Notes: generated by a model from the letters alone, not told the origin. A stretch of 64,000 bases of DNA from Bradyrhizobium sp. 138 (GCF_023074075.1 NZ_JADPKT010000003.1:1-64000), one strand, 5' to 3'; counted from the first letter of the stretch, positions 24,489-34,107 are shown. Made by a program: numbers and translations.

Positions 24489-26852
24489 ATGCTTGACTAT
24501 AACCAGCCGATAGATCGGGCGAGACCCGAGCCCCCGCAACAGAGTCCCCAGGCCGGCTTCAACATGCTGGAGCTCGCCAATTTGCTCTGGCGGCGCAAGA
24601 TCGCGATTGCCGCGGCGGCTCTGCTTGGCGCAATGCTCGCCGTCACCGTCGGCAAGAGCCTGACGCCCCGCTACACGGCCACCGCCCAGCTTTATGTCGA
24701 TCCGCGCGAGCTTCAGCTCGTCGACCGAGAGCTCACGCCGCGCGCGCAGGACGTCTCCGGCATGTCGATGGTGGTGGAGAGCCAGGCGCGCCTGATCACC
24801 GCCAACAGCGTCCTGCTCAAGGTGATCCAGCAGGCCGGTCTCGACAAGGACCCGGAGTTCGGCGGCGGCGAGGCTGGGAGCCTGATGTCGTCGCTGCTCG
24901 GCCTGATCGGGCTGCAGCCCCGGGCGCCCACCGCTGCGGCCAACAACGAGGTGCAGCTTGCGGCGCTCGAGGCGCTGAACAGGCACATCACGATCCGCAA
25001 GACCGAAAAGAGCTTCATCGTCGACATCGAGGTCTGGTCGACCGATCCGGCGAAAGCCGCGATGATCGCCAACACACTGACCAATGCCTACCTCGCCGAA
25101 TCCCGCAACTCGCAGGCTTCGGCCGCACGGCGCGCCACCAGCGATCTCTCCAGCCGCCTCAAGGAGCTGCGCGACCGGCTGCGCAACGCCGAGACCGCGC
25201 TCGCCACCTACAAGGCCCAGAACAATTTCGTCGGCACCCAGGATGCGCTGATCAGCGACCAGCAGCTCTCCGCCAGCAATCAGCGGCTGTCCGCGGCGCG
25301 CGCGGCGACGATGGATGCCCAGGCCCGGCTCGACCAGATCGAGGCAAGTCGCCGCGCCGCGGCCGATGCCGGCGCAATTCCAGAAGCGCTGCAATCGCCG
25401 ACGATCGCGAATTTGCGCGCGCAATATGCCGATGCGCGCAAGAAGTATGCTGAGCAGGCCGGCGAACTCGGCCCGCGCCATCCGGCGCTGCGCCAGACCG
25501 AGAAGCAGGTCGAGGATCTCAAGCGCACCATCAATGAAGAGATCGACCGCTTCGCCCAGTCCGCCAAGAACGATCTGACCCGCGCCCGCGACTATGAAGC
25601 CTCGCTCAACCGGGCGCTGGAAGCGCAGAAGCGGCAGAGCGTGCAGCTCAGCCAGGCCGCCGTGCGCCTGCGCGAGCTCGAGCGCGAAGCCGAAGCCAGC
25701 CGCGACGTCTATCAATCCTTCCTCAAGCGCTCCCGCGAGACCGAGGAGCAGGAGAGCCTGAATACCTCGGCGGCTCGCGTCATCGGCGAGGCGACGGTGC
25801 CGCAGCGGCGCTCGTTCCCGCCGGCCATGAGCCTGTTCGCCATGATCGGCTTCATCTTCGGCGCGCTCGCAGCGGCGAGCTGGTTCGTTGCGACCGAACT
25901 TCTGTTCGCCGGTGCAACCGCACCCGCCCCCGCCCGCCGAGAGCGCAGGCCGGTCCCGGAGAAAACGCGCGCTCCCGAGGTTTCGCGGCCGCTGGAAGTG
26001 TCGCGGCCTGAGCAGGTGTCGCGGGCCCCGGAAGTCGCGCAGGCCCCGCCCGAACTTGCCGCGCCACCGCTGCAGCCGGCGATGGTCGAAAACCCCCTGA
26101 TCGAAAAGCCGCTGATCGCACGCCTGCAGGAGGCCGACGTCATTCACACGCTCGGCGCCATTCTCGCCGCCGGCGGCGGCGTCGATCTCACCCGGCTGGG
26201 TTGGCCGACATTGCGGCCCGGCTTTCCCCTGACGAAGCTGCTCAACGCCTGGCGCGACATGCGCGCTGCCGTGGCCCGGCGTGCCGGCGGCAAGGCGATG
26301 CCGGTCATCGCGCTGGTCGGTGGCGGCGAGTCCGGACGCAGCGTGAGCGCGCTGAATTTCGCACTCGCGGCGGCGCGCGATGGCGTCCGCGTGCTGATGA
26401 TCGACGCCGACCATCAGGTCCGTGCGCTCTCGAACAAGGTCAGCCGCCCCGGCAAGAGCGAGCCGAGCAGGCTCGGCTGGCTCTCGATCGGCAGCAAGGC
26501 CGCTCGCGAGATCAAGACCGTCAACGGCATTTCGGTGCTGCCGGCCGGCGAGGGCGATGCCGGCAAGGCTGCCGACGCGATCCGCAAGGCGATCGCGCAG
26601 GCGCGCGCCGCCGGCGGCTATGACCTCGTAATCCTCGACGGCCCTGCGATGCCGCTGTCGGCCGCCAGCCGCAAGCTGCTCGACGACACCGACGCGCTGG
26701 TGGCCGTGCTGCCGACCAGCCTCGACATCAACGACAGTCTGGAAGAGATCCTGACCGCGCTCGGCCGCGCCGAGCGCAAGCTCGTCGGCGTCGTGCTCGA
26801 CGAGCTCACCCCGGCAATTGAAACGCGTCAGCGAGGCAGACAATATGCTTGA
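24489..26852 (+). CDS. Wzz/Wzc-type polysaccharide co-polymerase with degenerate ATPase domain
   Basis: 787 residues in the inner membrane. A Wzz domain with a transmembrane helix at about 37-57 and a second at about 445-466 flanks a coiled-coil periplasmic part (200-420). The cytoplasmic tail has a Pro-rich linker with EVSRP-type repeats, then an ATPase domain: Walker A is VGGGESGRSVSALNFA, with R where the GK[ST] lysine should be; A-prime is VLMIDADH and Walker B LVILDGPAM. The C-terminus lacks a tyrosine cluster, with one Tyr. So it probably sets chain length without working tyrosine-kinase activity. GGGGATC precedes the ATG. Confidence 0.88.
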   Translation: MLDYNQPIDRARPEPPQQSPQAGFNMLELANLLWRRKIAIAAAALLGAMLAVTVGKSLTPRYTATAQLYVDPRELQLVDRELTPRAQDVSGMSMVVESQARLITANSVLLKVIQQAGLDKDPEFGGGEAGSLMSSLLGLIGLQPRAPTAAANNEVQLAALEALNRHITIRKTEKSFIVDIEVWSTDPAKAAMIANTLTNAYLAESRNSQASAARRATSDLSSRLKELRDRLRNAETALATYKAQNNFVGTQDALISDQQLSASNQRLSAARAATMDAQARLDQIEASRRAAADAGAIPEALQSPTIANLRAQYADARKKYAEQAGELGPRHPALRQTEKQVEDLKRTINEEIDRFAQSAKNDLTRARDYEASLNRALEAQKRQSVQLSQAAVRLRELEREAEASRDVYQSFLKRSRETEEQESLNTSAARVIGEATVPQRRSFPPAMSLFAMIGFIFGALAAASWFVATELLFAGATAPAPARRERRPVPEKTRAPEVSRPLEVSRPEQVSRAPEVAQAPPELAAPPLQPAMVENPLIEKPLIARLQEADVIHTLGAILAAGGGVDLTRLGWPTLRPGFPLTKLLNAWRDMRAAVARRAGGKAMPVIALVGGGESGRSVSALNFALAAARDGVRVLMIDADHQVRALSNKVSRPGKSEPSRLGWLSIGSKAAREIKTVNGISVLPAGEGDAGKAADAIRKAIAQARAAGGYDLVILDGPAMPLSAASRKLLDDTDALVAVLPTSLDINDSLEEILTALGRAERKLVGVVLDELTPAIETRQRGRQYA

Positions 26853-27648
26853 GCGCCGCGTCAACCTCGATGGACGGGCGGCGACTGCCGACGTGCCTCG
26901 GCTCACTGTCGGCGGGCTTCGCATGGCCGCGCTCGACCTGGAAGCGACCGCCGATTTCATGATCGAGGCGACAGATCCCAATCATCGCATCGGCCGTCCG
27001 TTGTTCCTGACCTCTGCCAACGGCGAGGTCCTGGCGCGCTGCTCGACCGAGCCGCAGACCGAGCGCCTGTTCCGCGCCGCCGACCTGATCAACGCCGACG
27101 GCCAGCCGCTGGTGGCGGCCTCGAAGCTGCAATCCTGGTTTCCGCTGCCCGAGCGGGTCGCGACCACGGATTTGTTCCACGTCGTCGCGCGCAAGGCGGA
27201 AGCGGTCGGCCGCACATTCTACATGCTCGGCGCCAGCGAGGCCGAGAACATCGTGGCCGTCGAGAACGTCCAGAAGATGTATCCGAATCTCAAGATCATC
27301 GGGCGCAGCCACGGCTATCTCAGGGGCGACGCGCTACGTGCGAAGGTCGAGGAAATCAACGCGCTCGCGCCTGATTATCTGTGGGTCGCGCTCGGCGTGC
27401 CCAACGAGCAGGCATTCGTGAAGGAGTTCACGCCGCATCTCACCAATGTTGGCGTTATCAAGACATCCGGCGGCCTGTTCAATTTTTTGTCCGGCAGCCG
27501 CTCACGCGCGCCGCAATGGATGCAGAAGATCGGGCTCGAATGGGTCTGGCGCACCTGGCTCGAGCCACGCCGCCTGTTCTGGCGCTATTTGACCACCAAC
27601 CCCCGCGCGCTCTATCTTCTCTTCAGCCGCAACCGCCCCCTCCGCTAA
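26845..27648 (+). CDS. WecG/TagA/CpsF-family glycosyltransferase (GT26)
   Basis: 267 residues; the GT26 pattern runs through FLTSANGEVLARCSTEPQ, LINADGQPLVAASKL, FYMLGASEAENIVAVENV, GYLRGDALRAKVEEIN and DYLWVALGVPNEQAFVKEF to NVGVIKTSGGLFNFLSGS. These enzymes transfer N-acetylmannosaminuronic-type or similar sugars to lipid-linked intermediates at the cytoplasmic membrane face. The ATG at 26845, with GAGGCAGACAAT upstream, overlaps the end of the wzc-like gene by 8 bp, so the two are co-transcribed. Confidence 0.92.
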   Translation: MLERRVNLDGRAATADVPRLTVGGLRMAALDLEATADFMIEATDPNHRIGRPLFLTSANGEVLARCSTEPQTERLFRAADLINADGQPLVAASKLQSWFPLPERVATTDLFHVVARKAEAVGRTFYMLGASEAENIVAVENVQKMYPNLKIIGRSHGYLRGDALRAKVEEINALAPDYLWVALGVPNEQAFVKEFTPHLTNVGVIKTSGGLFNFLSGSRSRAPQWMQKIGLEWVWRTWLEPRRLFWRYLTTNPRALYLLFSRNRPLR

Positions 27649-27667
27649 GAGAAGAGCAGAAGACGAC

Positions 27668-28660
27668 ATGACTGACCGACCGACTGTCCTCGTTACAGGG
27701 GGCGCGGGCTATATTGGCTCGCATGCCTGCCGCGCATTGACCGCTGCCGGCTATCAGCCCGTCGTTTATGACAATCTCTCGACGGGCCATCGCAGCTTCG
27801 TTGCCGGCCCCCTGGTGACCGGCGATCTGCTCGACGGCACCGCGCTGGCCCGCGCATTCGCCGACCATGAGATCACGGCGGTGATGCATTTCGCGGCGGC
27901 GAGCCTCGTCGGCGAATCCATGACCGATCCGCAGAAATATTACGTCAACAATGTGCAGGGAACGCTGTCGCTGCTGCAGGCGATGCGCAATGCCGGATGC
28001 CATCGCATCGTGTTCTCCTCGACCGGTGCCGTCTACGGCAATGCCGACTCCAAGGAACTGCCGGAAGACTTTCCCTGCGCACCGATCAATCCCTACGGCG
28101 CATCGAAATGGATGATCGAGCGGATGCTGGCCGATTACCGCTCGGCCTATGGCTTCGGCGCGTTCTGCCTGCGTTATTTCAACGCCAGCGGCGCCGATCC
28201 CTCAGGCGGCATCGGCGAGCTGCGCGACAACGAAACCCACCTCATTCCCCGCGCCATGATGGCGCTGCAAGGTCATGTCGACTTCGCGGTGTTCGGCGAC
28301 GACTACGATACACCCGATGGAACCGCGATCCGCGACTACATCCACGTCACCGACCTCGCGGCGGCGCATGTCGCGGCATTGAAGCTTCTCGAAGACGGGC
28401 ATGCCGGCGGCAGCTTCAATCTCGGCACCGGTTCCGGCTTCTCGGTGCGCGAGATCCTCGACGCCATCAGACAAGAGACCGGGCGCGAAGTGCCCCACAC
28501 CGTCAAGCCGCGCCGCGCCGGCGATCCCACCTATCTGGTCGCCGACCCCTCCGCTGCCCGGAAGGTGCTGAACTTCGTGCCGCGTCACTCCGACCTGCCT
28601 ACGGTCATCCGCACCGCCTGGGCCTGGCACCAGAAGGCGCATCCGTTCAGGCCGCGCTAG
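27668..28660 (+). CDS. galE: UDP-glucose 4-epimerase
   Basis: A 330-residue extended SDR. The NAD loop GGAGYIGSHACRAL, S in VFSSTGAVYGNADS, YxxxK in NPYGASKWMIE and the later ALQGHVDFAVFGDDYDTPDG with RDYIHVTDLA are canonical for GalE. It interconverts UDP-glucose and UDP-galactose, supplying precursors; the rhizobial homologue is called ExoB. It starts 19 bp after the GT26 gene in the same operon, following AGAAGAG, and closes the polysaccharide locus. Confidence 0.95.
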   Translation: MTDRPTVLVTGGAGYIGSHACRALTAAGYQPVVYDNLSTGHRSFVAGPLVTGDLLDGTALARAFADHEITAVMHFAAASLVGESMTDPQKYYVNNVQGTLSLLQAMRNAGCHRIVFSSTGAVYGNADSKELPEDFPCAPINPYGASKWMIERMLADYRSAYGFGAFCLRYFNASGADPSGGIGELRDNETHLIPRAMMALQGHVDFAVFGDDYDTPDGTAIRDYIHVTDLAAAHVAALKLLEDGHAGGSFNLGTGSGFSVREILDAIRQETGREVPHTVKPRRAGDPTYLVADPSAARKVLNFVPRHSDLPTVIRTAWAWHQKAHPFRPR

Positions 28661-28881
28661 GCAGCCATATTGCTCCTTGCCGGTGGGCACCTTCGACCGC
28701 TAAAGAGAATGACGCGACTATGACAGCCGCGCCGGCCGCTTTTCCGGCCGTCGCTTGCTTGTGGTATGGCCCCGATGGGCCGGCATACGGCCTCCGAGAG
28801 ACGCCGTTCTTCAAAACTTCACGACCACGACCGAGTGCGCGCATCGGCCTGGTTTCAGGCGCGACAAGGAGCACCGAGCGA

Positions 28882-29223
28882 ATGCATCAGGCCGCAAGCC
28901 TGCAATTCGAGCGCGTGGTGAACGAGTTCGCCCGCTGGCTCGCCGTGCCCGAGGACGAGCGCTCGCCGGCGCCGGCCTGGTGGTGGGGACCCGCGATCGC
29001 GGTGCTCGACGTGCGCCAGCCGATGCCAGGTGCGTGGTCGCATGCGCTCGGCCTCGAAGACGGATCGACCTTTGCCGAGGGCGCGTGCCTGCTCCTCGCT
29101 CTGTTCGAGGATCAGACCTCGGTGTCTTGGCCGGAGGATTTTCCACGCAAGGCAGACACCAAGGACGACGAGATTCGCGAGTTGCAGCCGCAGCCGTCAG
29201 ACGACAGCGCGTTTCAGCCGTGA
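28882..29223 (+). CDS. Small conserved protein, 113 aa
   Basis: The start at ATG 28882 (MHQAASLQFERVVNEFARWL) is supported by AAGGAG ten bases upstream. The protein is soluble, with a Trp-rich core (PAPAWWWGPAIAVLDV and GAWSHALGL) and an acidic C-terminal tail. It has no signal peptide or cysteines. Not recognised; similar proteins are in my memory only as Bradyrhizobium hypotheticals. Its 3' end overlaps the convergent GGDEF/EAL gene by 27 bp. Confidence 0.6.
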   Translation: MHQAASLQFERVVNEFARWLAVPEDERSPAPAWWWGPAIAVLDVRQPMPGAWSHALGLEDGSTFAEGACLLLALFEDQTSVSWPEDFPRKADTKDDEIRELQPQPSDDSAFQP

Positions 29224-32200
29224 CGCCGCAGGTTCCGTGACCGCAGCGTCCTGCTCCGGCTGGAGCGGTGGCGCGACAGCCATCGGCCGCAGCAGTTCCG
29301 CCATCTGCCGCGCCGGCAACGGCTTTGAAATGAGGAAGCCCTGCATCTCATCGCAGCCATGGCTGCGCAGGAACGCTTCCTGCTCGACGTTCTCGACGCC
29401 TTCGGCGACGACGGTCATGCCGAGCGCCTTGCCCATGCTGATGATCGCTTGCGCGATCGCCTGGTCCTCCGAATCCTGCGGCAGGTCCCGCACGAAGGAG
29501 CGGTCGATCTTGATGGTGTCGATCGGGAAGTGCTTCATCAACGACATCGACGAATAGCCGGTGCCGAAATCGTCGATGGCGAGACGAATGCCGCGGCTCT
29601 GGATGGCGTCGAGCACCTTGAGCGCGCGACCGACATTGCGCATCATCATGCTCTCGGTGACCTCGAGCTGGAGCAGCACCGGCGACATGCCGGAGGCCGC
29701 CAGCGCCTCGTCGACGTCCTGCAACAGATGCTCGTCGGCGAACTGCCGCGGCGACAGGTTGACCGCCATCGACAACGGCAGCAGGCCGCGGCGCTGCCAG
29801 GCCATGGCCTGCGCGCAGGCCTCCTTGAGCACCCAGCGGCCGATCGGCACGATCAGCCCGGTTTCCTCAGCAAGCGGAATGAACTGCGCCGGCGAGACGT
29901 TGCCGAGATCGGGATGCGTCCAGCGCAGCAGCGCTTCGACGCCGGTGATCTGGCCGGTCTCCATCTCCACCTTGGGCTGGTAGTTCAGCGAGAACTGCTC
30001 GCGCTCCAGCGCCCGGCGCAGCGCGCTCTCCAGCGACAATCTTTCGATCGACTGGGTCTTCACTTCCTTGGAGAAGAAGCGGTAGCCGTTCTTGCCGTCT
30101 TCCTTGGCGAGATACATCGCCATGTCGGCGTTCTTGGTCAGCGTCTGCGCGTCGGAGCCGTTGGCCGGATACATCGCAATGCCGATCGAAGCCGTGGTGT
30201 GGCATTCGTGGCCGGCCAGCTCCATGGGTTCGGCGAGCGCCGTCAGGAGCCCGGTCGCGATCCGCTGGACGAGATCGATCTCGCCGCATTGATCGAGGAT
30301 CACCACAAACTCGTCGCCGCCGAGCCGCGCCACCACGTCGCTCGTCCGCAGCGCACTGCGCAGCCGGTTCGCCACTTCGAGCAGAAGCAGGTCGCCGGCC
30401 TCGTGGCCCAGCGAGTCGTTGATGACCTTGAAACGGTCGAGATCGATGAACAGCACCGCAAAACGGTGATCGTGGCGCTCCGCTGTGGCGATCGCCTCGC
30501 GCAAGAGCCCGTTGAAGGTCTCGCGGTTCGGAAGGTCGGTCAGACTGTCATGCGAGGCGAGGTACTCGATCCGCTCGTCAGCCTTGTTCTTCTCGTCCGC
30601 GCGATCGAAATTCTCCATCGCGAAGGCAACGTTGTCGGCAAGGCGCTGCAGCAGCTCGACGAACTCGGCCGTGAAAGTGGCGGGCTCGGTCGACATGTAG
30701 ATCATGACGCCGACCGCCTGGTCATGCACGATCAGCGGAAACGCGGCGCCCGACCGCGCGCCGTCGCCGCGCACGACGGCGTGGAAGGCGCTCACGCGCT
30801 GGTCGTTGAGATAGTCGTTGCTGATGCAGGGCTGGCGGGTGCGGAACGCCGTGCCGCTCATGCCGCGCCCTTCGGGCCGCTCCGGATCGATGGAGAGGCG
30901 GACATTACGGGTGGTGTCGGACGACGGTCCGGCGCTGGCAACGATCTTGAGCTGGTCGCTGTCGGTGCTGGCGAGTGCGATGGTTGTCGAGGTGAACTTG
31001 GCGCCGTTCGATGCCGCGAGGCACACGAGGTCGAACAATTCGGCGCGCGACTTTGCCCGCGTGATCGCCTCGTTGGTCGCGCTCAGGGCCGCGAACATCC
31101 GCGTGAGCCGCTCCTTCTGCGCCTCGGTGCGGGCCTTTTCCTCGGCACGATCGAAATTGTCGAGCGCGAACGAGACGTTTTCCGCGAGACGGGCCAGCAG
31201 CTCGACCAGATCGGGCGTGAATGTATCCGCCTCCGGTGCAAGGAACAGCAGGATGCCGATTGGCTCCTGGCTGGCGCGCAGAAGCGGAAAGCTTGCAGCA
31301 GCGCGGGTCCCGTCCTCGACTGCCTTGGAGTGCCAGTATGCCGAGCGCGGGTCGTGCATGTAGTCGTTGATGACACTGGGCCGGCGCGTCCGCACCGAGG
31401 TTCCGATGATCCCCTGGCCCTCGGGATGATCCGGGGAAATCGCACAGCTGCGCCCGACCATCCGCTCCTGGAGCCGCCCCTTCACGGCAACGACCCGGAC
31501 CAGCTCACATGTCTCGTCGATGATTCCGATCGTCGCCGAGGCGAACATGTCGCCCAGCACGGCCGCCTGACATGCGACGTCGAACAGCTGCTCGCGAGTC
31601 TCGGCGCGCATGATGGCTTCGTTGGTGGCGCTCAACGCCGCGAACATGCCGCTCAACCGGTCTCGCTGCTTGTCGGCCTTCGCCTTCTCCTCGGCGCGGT
31701 CGAGATTTGCGATCGCAAACGACACGTTGCGCGCAAGACGCTCCAGCAGTTCGAGCAACTCGGGCGTGAACGTGCCGATCTCGAGGGAATTGAACAGGAA
31801 CACGCCCTCGATGCGATCGCCGTTGAGCAACGGCAACGCAGCGGAAGACTTGACGCCGGTGCGATGCGCGCTGTCGTGCCACAGCTTGAGCCGCTCATCG
31901 GACAACAGGTCGTTGGCCAGGCAGGGCTTTCTGGTGCGGAAACACGTACCGGTCAGGCCTCGTCCTTCCGGTATCGTGTCCGTCGTTGCAAATTTGAGCC
32001 TGCGCACCTCATCGGAATTCGGACCGGCAGAGGCGACGACGCGCAGCAGCTCGGAGGCGGGCTCGGCGAGCGCGATCGTCGCCGAGCCGAACTTGCCGCC
32101 CTGCACCGACGCTTCGCATACGAGATCGAACAGCTCGGCACGTGATGTGGACCGGATGATCGCTTCATTGGTCGCGCTCAGCGCGGCATACATGCGCGCG

Positions 32201-33306
32201 AGCCGTTCCTCTTCTCGTGCGATCTGTGCCTTTTCCTCGTCGCGATCGAAATTCTGGAGCGCAAAGGAAACGTTCTCCGCCATGCGCAGAAGCAGCGCGA
32301 CGACTTCCTGGTCCTTGGCCCAGGACTTGCTGATGAAGAACAGGATGACGCCGACACTCTCGCCACACTTGACCAGGGGAGCCGCGACGCAGGCTGCAAC
32401 ACCCGTGTTGACATTGGCCTGCTCCCACGGCGTCCCCCTGGTGCGGCTGACGAGGTCGTCCTCGACATAGGACTTTTGACTGCGGAAGACATTGCCGGAG
32501 ATGCCGCGCCCATAGGGATTGTCGGCATCGACGGAATATTTGGTCTGTGCAACGAGCTCCAGATTCTGGCCGGTGCCGGCAACGGGCTTCAGCCAGTGGG
32601 ATTCCCGCTCCTTCAACAGAACGGCCGTCGCCAATGACTTGCCGCCATGGACCGAGGCGTCGCACACCAGCTGATACAGCTCCTGCTCGGTTTTGGCGCG
32701 CAGAATGGCCTCGTTGGTGGCGCTGATGGCGCCGAACATGCGGTTCAGCCGCCGCGTCGCCCGCTCGCTGGTCTTCCGCGCGGACTCACGCGCGAAATTG
32801 TCCAGCGCATAGGAAATGTTGGCTGACATGCGCTCGAACAGCGACACCATCTGCTCGCTCAGCGAGCCGGCATCGCGGCGGGTCACGTAGAGCACGCCGA
32901 CACTCTTGCCGTTGCAGAGCAGCGGCAGCGCCGCAGCCGCGCCGATGCCAGCCGAAGCCGCGCCCGCGCGCCATGCCAGCGAACGCGGGTCGTTCAGATA
33001 ATCGTTGCTGATGCACAGCTTCTGTTCGCGAAACGCCTCGCCACCGACGCCCGAGCCCTCGGGTGTACCGGCTTCCGTCGTGATCACGATGGAGCGCAAC
33101 CGCGGAATGTCGTCGCCGCAGCCGGCCACGAAGCACAGCCGCCGGCCATCCGGCCCCACCAGGAACACGGCGACCGCCAAAAAGTCCCCGCTCGAAAACC
33201 CGGCGTCGCAGACCTTCTGGTACAGCTCGTCCGGCGATTTCGCGTAGAGGATCGCTTCGTTGATGGCGCTCAACGCCGCAAAGGTGCGCGCGAGTGTCGT
33301 CGGCAC
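29197..33306 (-). CDS. Bifunctional cyclic-di-GMP enzyme with five GAF domains (GAF5-GGDEF-EAL)
   Basis: 1369 residues, no transmembrane segment. Five GAF units are repeated almost exactly every 182 residues; the motif FAALSATNEAI recurs at residues 9, 191, 373, 555 and 738. The diguanylate cyclase domain (about 910-1085) has an intact GGDEF (996-1000) and the inhibitory I-site R987-x-x-D990. The phosphodiesterase domain (about 1100-1345) keeps E1124-A-L, D1245/D1246 (DDFGTG) and E1302. Both activities are therefore possible. The start is GTG 33306 with GGGAG eight bases upstream. It is cytoplasmic and probably integrates several small-molecule or redox signals. Confidence 0.93.
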   Translation of the reverse strand: MPTTLARTFAALSAINEAILYAKSPDELYQKVCDAGFSSGDFLAVAVFLVGPDGRRLCFVAGCGDDIPRLRSIVITTEAGTPEGSGVGGEAFREQKLCISNDYLNDPRSLAWRAGAASAGIGAAAALPLLCNGKSVGVLYVTRRDAGSLSEQMVSLFERMSANISYALDNFARESARKTSERATRRLNRMFGAISATNEAILRAKTEQELYQLVCDASVHGGKSLATAVLLKERESHWLKPVAGTGQNLELVAQTKYSVDADNPYGRGISGNVFRSQKSYVEDDLVSRTRGTPWEQANVNTGVAACVAAPLVKCGESVGVILFFISKSWAKDQEVVALLLRMAENVSFALQNFDRDEEKAQIAREEERLARMYAALSATNEAIIRSTSRAELFDLVCEASVQGGKFGSATIALAEPASELLRVVASAGPNSDEVRRLKFATTDTIPEGRGLTGTCFRTRKPCLANDLLSDERLKLWHDSAHRTGVKSSAALPLLNGDRIEGVFLFNSLEIGTFTPELLELLERLARNVSFAIANLDRAEEKAKADKQRDRLSGMFAALSATNEAIMRAETREQLFDVACQAAVLGDMFASATIGIIDETCELVRVVAVKGRLQERMVGRSCAISPDHPEGQGIIGTSVRTRRPSVINDYMHDPRSAYWHSKAVEDGTRAAASFPLLRASQEPIGILLFLAPEADTFTPDLVELLARLAENVSFALDNFDRAEEKARTEAQKERLTRMFAALSATNEAITRAKSRAELFDLVCLAASNGAKFTSTTIALASTDSDQLKIVASAGPSSDTTRNVRLSIDPERPEGRGMSGTAFRTRQPCISNDYLNDQRVSAFHAVVRGDGARSGAAFPLIVHDQAVGVMIYMSTEPATFTAEFVELLQRLADNVAFAMENFDRADEKNKADERIEYLASHDSLTDLPNRETFNGLLREAIATAERHDHRFAVLFIDLDRFKVINDSLGHEAGDLLLLEVANRLRSALRTSDVVARLGGDEFVVILDQCGEIDLVQRIATGLLTALAEPMELAGHECHTTASIGIAMYPANGSDAQTLTKNADMAMYLAKEDGKNGYRFFSKEVKTQSIERLSLESALRRALEREQFSLNYQPKVEMETGQITGVEALLRWTHPDLGNVSPAQFIPLAEETGLIVPIGRWVLKEACAQAMAWQRRGLLPLSMAVNLSPRQFADEHLLQDVDEALAASGMSPVLLQLEVTESMMMRNVGRALKVLDAIQSRGIRLAIDDFGTGYSSMSLMKHFPIDTIKIDRSFVRDLPQDSEDQAIAQAIISMGKALGMTVVAEGVENVEQEAFLRSHGCDEMQGFLISKPLPARQMAELLRPMAVAPPLQPEQDAAVTEPAASRLKRAVV

Positions 33307-33651
33307 GGTCTCAGCTCCCGGGCATTTCTGCCTGTTTTTCCCGGGTGCCTTTATGAATAGCCATCGCCTAAGTGGTCGTTATTGCGCGTCGCAAACCGTC
33401 GATCAAAGTGAATGAGCTGCGAACGAGGCGAGCCAAACTGCCGGAAATACCGCCACGCGGCACGAATCCCCAACCAAAGGCGCGCTCTCTTTACGGATTT
33501 GCAGCCCTGTATTGGTTTACGGGAGATTGAGCGCGGCTCCGCACGCGGTACCGTAGGGTGGGCAAAGCGAAGCGTGCCCACCACCTTCGCAAATCAAGGT
33601 GAGATAGTGGACACGGCGCAAACGCGCCTTTGCCCACCCTACGGCATCTTT
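33307..33651. other. Intergenic region, 345 bp, with a repeat pair
   Basis: No gene is visible. It carries the promoter of the five-GAF gene at its left, and a palindromic repeat pair at 33552-33646 that ends just before the Lrp stop codon. Confidence 0.6.
33552..33646. repeat. Inverted pair of bradyrhizobial-type palindromic repeats
   Basis: The left copy 33552-33582 reads CGTAGGGTGGGCAAAGCGAA then GCGTGCCCACCA. The right copy 33608-33646 is inverted, ending GCGCCTTTGCCCACCCTACG. Together they form a large, about 95-bp, inverted structure downstream of the Lrp gene. Confidence 0.85.
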
Positions 33652-34107
33652 TCAAAACGGCAGTGCCACGCCGGTCTTGATCTCCTTCAGCACCACGTTG
33701 CTGCGGACATAGCGGATGCCGGGAATGCGGAACATGAACTCGTCGAGGAAGCGGTTGTAGGCCGCCATGTCCTGCACGACGACGCGCAGGTGATAATCGG
33801 CATCGCCCGTGGTCGCAAAGCACTCCAGCACCTCGCGACGTTTGGTGACGCGGGACACAAACTCGTCGACGAATTTGGCGTCGTGCCGCTCCAGCGAGAC
33901 GTGGAGAATGGCCGACATGGCAAAGCCCGCCTGCTCGCGTGCGACCAGCGCCGCGTAGCCCCGAATGACCCCAGCCTCCTCCAGCGCGCGCACCCGGCGC
34001 CAGCAGGCAGAGGTGGACATGCCGACCTCGTCCGCCAGTTGCTGGTTGGTGGCACGGCCGTCCTTCTGGAGGTGCGCGAGAATCCGCGTGTCCTGGTCTT
34101 CGATCAT
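33652..34107 (-). CDS. Lrp/AsnC-family transcriptional regulator
   Basis: 151 residues from ATG 34107 (an in-frame TTG at 34119 is an alternative). The winged helix-turn-helix is RATNQQLADEVGMSTSACWR; the RAM domain includes TTGDADYHLRVVVQDMAAYN. It is divergent from the indolepyruvate oxidoreductase gene, with 152 bp between the starts. Lrp regulators of this layout control amino-acid catabolism, so this one likely responds to an aromatic or branched amino acid and controls that neighbour. Confidence 0.92.
   Translation of the reverse strand: MIEDQDTRILAHLQKDGRATNQQLADEVGMSTSACWRRVRALEEAGVIRGYAALVAREQAGFAMSAILHVSLERHDAKFVDEFVSRVTKRREVLECFATTGDADYHLRVVVQDMAAYNRFLDEFMFRIPGIRYVRSNVVLKEIKTGVALPF

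Noticed and set aside
24414..26981. Long open frame on the minus strand opposite the wzc-like gene
   Set aside because: Codon pattern follows the mirrored GC-rich third positions of the real gene; the translation is Arg/His/Gly-rich with no domain, while the plus strand shows clear Wzz and ATPase motifs.
17144..28660. Polysaccharide locus as a phage or genomic island
   Set aside because: No integrase, attachment repeat or tRNA boundary is seen and codon use matches the neighbours.
29359..32145. Long open frame on the plus strand inside the five-GAF gene
   Set aside because: It is a shadow: low complexity, many Arg/His/Asp, no domain, whereas the minus strand has ordered GAF, GGDEF and EAL motifs.
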